Shown in pieces: positions 60,201 through 64,000 of a DNA stretch of 64,000 bases. The notes beneath the pieces were generated by a model that saw nothing but the letters and a program-made list of their open reading frames with translations, did not search any database and was not told where the DNA came from. The translations under genes and the position numbers were made by a program. The number at the start of each line of letters is the position of its first letter. Position 1 is the stretch's first letter. The stretch comes from Xiphophorus maculatus (lineage: Eukaryota > Chordata > Actinopteri > Cyprinodontiformes > Poeciliidae), in NCBI RefSeq assembly GCF_002775205.1, contig NC_036445.1:1136802-1200801 (forward strand), written 5' to 3'.

Positions 60201-62480
60201 GTATTTCTAAATTATTCATGTAGCACAGAGCTTGTCCTTGAATGCCCCCAAGCTTTAATCTCTTTCTCTTGTAGAGACAGAGTCACAACAGAGACTTTGT
60301 ACTCCAAAACAAGAGATATAATTTCATTGCAAGCCATATTAGATCCGTGTTTGGGTCACACTTATCATAACGAGCGAATGCTGGTGATTTCAGTGCAGAA
60401 AACGTGATTAGAACAAGGTCGTGTTCAAAATCATGAGTAGGAAAATAGCTCAAGAAACTTTATTACACTATGAAAACTCAGAATATTGAGAACACACCAG
60501 GTTCTCGCAAAAGTCCCAATAGAAATGATTAAAACACCTTCCTTATTTACTTTACTGTGTTGCAGTGGTATAAAATTTGATACACTTGTAGAACCTCTTG
60601 ACACCTATCCAAAACTTTCCTTTCCCCATGCCCTGCAACTAACAGGTGCTTATAGCCTCTGCTTTTGATCAAACTCTGTAGATTATTTGACCAGTCGTCT
60701 TGAAATTTGGTGAGTTTGCTCATAAGGCATGGGGGACCTAAAGAGTTCAAAATCACACTTTTTATCCATGTCTAAGAAGCATGGCCAGTCTTCAAAATTT
60801 GAACAAGAAAATGAAATTACTACAGCTCTTACGAAAAAGGAAACAGAGAAAACAAAACTTTCTGTGATTCATCCACATTTGGGCCCCAAGAAAAATCAAC
60901 GATGAAAAGTTGCCGACACCTAAAGCCCAACTCCTGAGAACAGGGAGAATAATGTTTTATTTCAGAAGGTCTGTATCTAAATTGTACGCTGAACAGTAAC
61001 ATTGCAGAGAGGCATATTTTGATATATCGCCATCTGCATAGAATTATGTCTTACCTAACTGGTAGTTTGAAAAAAAACAAACAACTATTCAATTTAGAAA
61101 ACCCAGAAGAAACGTAAACTGACATGTCTACTAAATTTAGTTCCGTAAATCTGTGGATAAAAATTTAACATCTGAATTACAGATTGATTAAATACTATTC
61201 AAAATTAATAGCATTTTCTTAAAATGCATGTAGCATCTCTGGTATTTAACCAGATACAAATTTATGCTCTTTATTGAGTATTTATTTTATATATTTACAT
61301 GGGGAAATGGTTATAAAATGAGGAAGAAAGATTGCTTTCTTCCTCTATTTGTAAATGAGTTGTTTGCTGAACAAAAAACTTCACACATTTCAAGTGTGAC
61401 GTTTTCCACAAGTGTGCAGACCCACAGTTGTTACTGCTGCACTTTACAAAAACCATTTCAAATCTTTTAGAATGCTAAAGCCCCCACCACTAAGTGACTG
61501 GCAACCTGTTCATTTCTATGACATACTAGAGTGATCTCTTTTAAATGTAGCTTTTTTTCAATTTTAGTACTAAACATTACTCATTTTGTGAATGTTCATT
61601 TCTGATGTATTTATAACACAGCAACACTATTTTAATGCTGAGATGCAAATATGTTGGTTCGGTTTCATTAGACGTGCAGAAACATGCATAAGTAAAACTA
61701 CACCTTTTTTACAGCAGTGTGAGACTACATAACATTCAAATGAACGATTTGTGTGTTCCAGCCAAGGCTAACTAATTTCTAAAATTATTGCTTTAATTGA
61801 AAATTTGATCAATACTAATTAATATTTTGCTCACCATGAGTTATCACCTCCAGTGTCAGCTCATCTGCTCCTTTTTTGGACTCTCTGCTTCTCCATGACT
61901 GTGTCTAGCCTGATTCAATCACTTTCCCAAACCTGATATTTTTTATTATTTAAATTGTGAACAATGCTAGAAAATATTACATGCAAAAATGCTAAAGAAA
62001 AAAATCTATAAAAGAAGATGCACCTTTTAATGCATCACAAAATTATCTTATCCAGACTAAGTAACATAACATGTAACATTTTACATTTTAGACGTATAGT
62101 TAATTCAGACTGAGACATTTTCCTCATTTGTCCTGTCCATTAGTCTTTGCTGTACATCCAAAAGAAAATACTCCATATCTGATTTGCAGACATACCATCT
62201 CCTGGTTTGACTGCTGGAGGAAAGGCTTCTACATAGACATCCTCTGACGGACTTTGCAGGCTTTCGTAACGAACTGGTTCTGCTTCCTCTAAAGACAAAA
62301 ATACAAACACATCTGGAGCTCACTTTCAGATTTACACACAATTAATTTAAACACCTGAGCACTATCTCCTGTGCTAATCCACTAAATATCTTCCTCACCT
62401 TGAGTTATCACCTCCAGCTCACCTGTTCCCTCCTCTTCATTGCTTTGTGGGCTCTCTGTGGGGATCTCCTGCATCTCCAT
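57224..62480 (-). CDS. Type II C-type lectin receptor, NK-receptor-like, possible ITIM
   Basis: Exons on the minus strand, in order: 62480-62399, 62288-62196, 59914-59810, 59579-59463, 58910-58759, 58656-58559, 57350-57224. Joined, phases agree and give 257 residues. The N-terminal cytoplasmic part holds V-R-Y-E-S-L (Y35), which fits the ITIM pattern, and a second tyrosine (DVYVEAF, Y46). A single membrane helix (LLCFILAIICLILLVVVVVL) follows, then a stalk, then a C-type lectin domain with CASGWLTFGTSCFF, YWIGLRHED, NGDCAYLNS, NWDRASC and YFICQ. EPN and QPD sugar-binding motifs are absent, so ligand binding is probably protein-based, as in NK receptors. A short form may start at 60079 (MYIKFFRSYF) through exon 60079-59989, also in phase (229 residues). 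Which start is used cannot be told. No gene symbol is assigned because fish lectin naming is unsettled. Confidence 0.8.
57351..58558 (-). other. Lectin intron with a dispersed-repeat relic
   Basis: Last lectin intron, 1.2 kb. Around 57850-58110 the text (taggtctttataagcaccttaaa, attatttcacaattttggggttgcagcagtgaagac, gaccatgaagaccctttaaaatcaggaccaaaatgttataa) resembles a widespread fish interspersed repeat. The match is from memory of such text and is not strong. Confidence 0.35.
59989..60079 (-). CDS. Alternative first exon of the lectin gene (short form)
   Basis: ATG at 60079 opens MYIKFFRSYFEDKKEKPDEA and runs to a good donor (GAAAG|GTAGGG) at 59989. It joins the membrane exon in phase (G|GC). 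It has no tyrosine inhibitory motif apart from SYFEDK. It could instead be an internal exon, but the acceptors that would keep the frame with the upstream exons are weak. Confidence 0.55.
60560..60985 (+). repeat. Old solo copy of the array repeat, diverged
   Basis: This stretch follows the array body in the same order: 'aaaatttgatacacttgtagaacctc' (array: gaaatttggtacacttgtagagctc), 'gcttttgatcaaactc' (array: gcatttgatcgaactcc), 'gctcataaggcatg' (array: gatcataaggcatg), 'aaaactttctgtgattcatc' (array: caaactttcagtgattgatc), then 'cctgagaacagggagaataatgttttat' (array: cctgagaacaggaagtgtcatgtttta). The CRE, head and CpG-rich tail are not present. It lies in the lectin gene's long intron. Confidence 0.8.
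61835..61896 (-). pseudogene. Decayed duplicate of the lectin first coding exon
   Basis: On the minus strand it reads ATGGAGAAGCAGAGAG... to GAGGTGATAACTCATG|GTGAGC, a relative of the first lectin exon (ATGGAGATGCAGGAGAT... to GAGGTGATAACTCAAG|GTGAGG at 62480-62399). It is 20 bases shorter and its frame meets a stop, so it is a broken copy. The flanking intron side is also similar. Confidence 0.65.
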
Positions 62481-63299
62481 GGCTGCCTTTTGGTTTAATT
62501 CCCTAAATTCTTATTCACCCAGAGAGTTTAAGGTCTCTAACAATGAAGGTTATGTAACTTTTTTAATGTTTAAACACAAATGAAGAATGATGCTAAGTAG
62601 CAAATATGTACAGGTCAAATTGGTTATAAAGAAAAAGAACAGCTCCTTATGTCCAGTCAACGTTTGACTCATTTCAAAGAAGACTCATCACTTCCCCTTA
62701 GACATTTCTTTTTCTTTTATTTAATTCCGCCCTTCCCCTAAACCACATGTATAAAATGGACAAATAGCTTTTGGGGTTTGAACTTGCCTCACCTTTTAGC
62801 TCACTTGTAAGCAGTGCAATGTGTGATAATAATCTAGGTTTTTTTATTCAGAGGAAAGACTTGGAGAAGAGAAACCTTTTAAAATGCTATAAAATCATTT
62901 ACCTCCTTGGGTTTTATTTTTAATTTTTACCACATAAAAAACTCAAGTTCCGGGAGATATTTTGTTATACATAATGAAGAACTGTGAAATGGAAGGCATT
63001 GTTTTTGAAATGTATTGCAATTAAATATCTGCAAAGTATTATGTGTGTCTGTTCAGCTCTTTTCTGTCCAATACCTTGAAGTAAATGTTTTTTTTTTTTT
63101 ATAACATGCAAAGCAATATAAAGAAAACTGCAAATCAAGAGCCCATCTGACAATATGACATCATGACACAGAGTAAAAAATCTTTAAAAGAAATACGGTA
63201 TGTCCTTCTCGTTAGGAGCAAAGTTATTAACATATTTTAACATATTAAGATGATCTAAAAGGCAATGCATATCAGCTGCTCCAGATGCACATCACAACA
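62481..63299. other. Upstream flank of the lectin gene
   Basis: AT-rich. I see no gene. The lectin promoter should lie here; no convincing TATA box can be assigned. Confidence 0.5.
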
Positions 63300-64000
63300 A
63301 TCAATGCAATATAAATAATTAGTTTTGTTTAATAAAGTATCAATCCTGCAACAATTAGTGGCACCCCTTAAACATTTATATACAATAAATGTAAGGAAGC
63401 ACTGCTTTTTCAATTTAAACTTTACACTGATCTGGTCTAATATTCTCAACATTGAATTTTTGTTTCTCATTAACCATAATCATCCATATTAACAGAAATA
63501 AACCCATTAAATGCATCAATTCATGTAATAAATTTACGGTATGTAACGGTTCCATTTTAAATTAAAATTTTATTTATTGGTATTACTTAATCGTTCAATG
63601 AATTTATTGTGATGCACATGTATTAGTTTTGTTCTTCCTCTAAATATTTATAGACAAGTTCATTCCTTAGGAAGCTGACTCAGAATATGTAGATGAAGTT
63701 ATATGAAGCCATCATTTGCTATAATTTTCCCTTTTTTTCATTTGCTTATCTTCAAATTATTCACTGTTTTCAGTGGGGGTTTTCCGCAACTTGCATGTAA
63801 ACAAACTGAGCACTGATGCTCACTGTATTTTTTTTCCCATCACTGATGCAAAAGCAAAAAATATATATATATTTTCTGCTGTTGTTTGTAATGTTTTCCC
63901 CAGAATAAACGATGGGTCCTTGGTGCTGCTACTGTGTGTGTTCAGAGCTTGCGAGATGCTAGAAGGAAGTTGAGTTGATGGCGCCATGTCTGGTTTTGGC
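63300..64000 (+). pseudogene. Partial, decayed duplicate of trpv6 (intron and one exon), cut by the window end
   Basis: Positions 63470-63830 match the 3' half of the trpv6 intron that ends at 53395. Positions 63870-64000 match the acceptor and start of trpv6 exon 53743-53908: TGTAATGTTTTCCCCAG|AATAAACGATGGGTCCTTGG against TGTAATGTTTTATGCAG|AATAAGCTACGCGGCCTTGG. The two exons between (53396-53482 and 53572-53648) are missing. In the frame of the intact gene this exon reaches a stop (TGA 63971-63973) after ...VFRACEMLEGS. The copy is therefore broken, though more of it, or another trpv gene, may lie beyond the window. Confidence 0.8.

Overview
The window looks like teleost fish nuclear DNA. 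Genes are split into short exons with GT-AG introns, the dispersed repeats are of fish type (an L2-like LINE ending in a TGAT tail, Tc1/mariner-like relics, TGGA-tailed retroposons), and ephb6 sits next to trpv6, the order known for EPHB6-TRPV6 on human 7q34. The species cannot be told from this sequence.

Layout. Positions 1-4790 hold repeats: a decayed L2 LINE with a nested non-autonomous insertion, a promoter-like stretch of LTR type, and degenerate tandem sequence. Positions 4794-30079 are one 25.3-kb head-to-tail array of ten long units (about 1.86-3.2 kb each). Each unit ends in the same CpG-rich tail, and many start with a short GGCC...GCTGCG head. The units carry 22 perfect TGACGTCA (CRE) sites by my count, almost all beside a GC box and usually an ETS-type GGAAGT site, a 276-bp inner subunit, and six small foldbacks whose arms match the CTCF core. 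Long open frames inside the array are by-products of repeat homogenisation, not genes.

Positions 32745-42170 (+) are the 3' fourteen coding exons of an Eph receptor tyrosine kinase, best called ephb6: Cys-rich/EGF part, two fibronectin III domains, membrane segment, kinase, SAM, and a VEV C-terminus. The signal-peptide and ligand-binding exons are absent from the window. The array and LINE therefore probably lie inside a giant upstream ephb6 intron, unless the gene is 5'-truncated. Positions 48380-56960 (+) are a complete TRPV5/6-type calcium channel gene (16 coding exons, 715 aa) with an altered pore motif. Positions 57224-62480 (-) are a C-type lectin receptor gene that meets trpv6 tail to tail; it has a possible ITIM-bearing long form and a short form. 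At 63300-64000 a decayed duplicate of part of trpv6 runs off the window end, so this locus has undergone segmental duplication.

The main points of interest are the intronic array (CRE/GC-box/ETS cassettes and divergent CTCF-like pairs), an old solo copy of the same repeat at 60.56-60.98 kb, an ephb6 that keeps catalytic residues lost in mammals but has an altered glycine loop, the unusual trpv6 pore, and the lectin receptor with two possible N-termini. All gene models are read by eye from splice sites and reading frames; no alignment or database search was possible.
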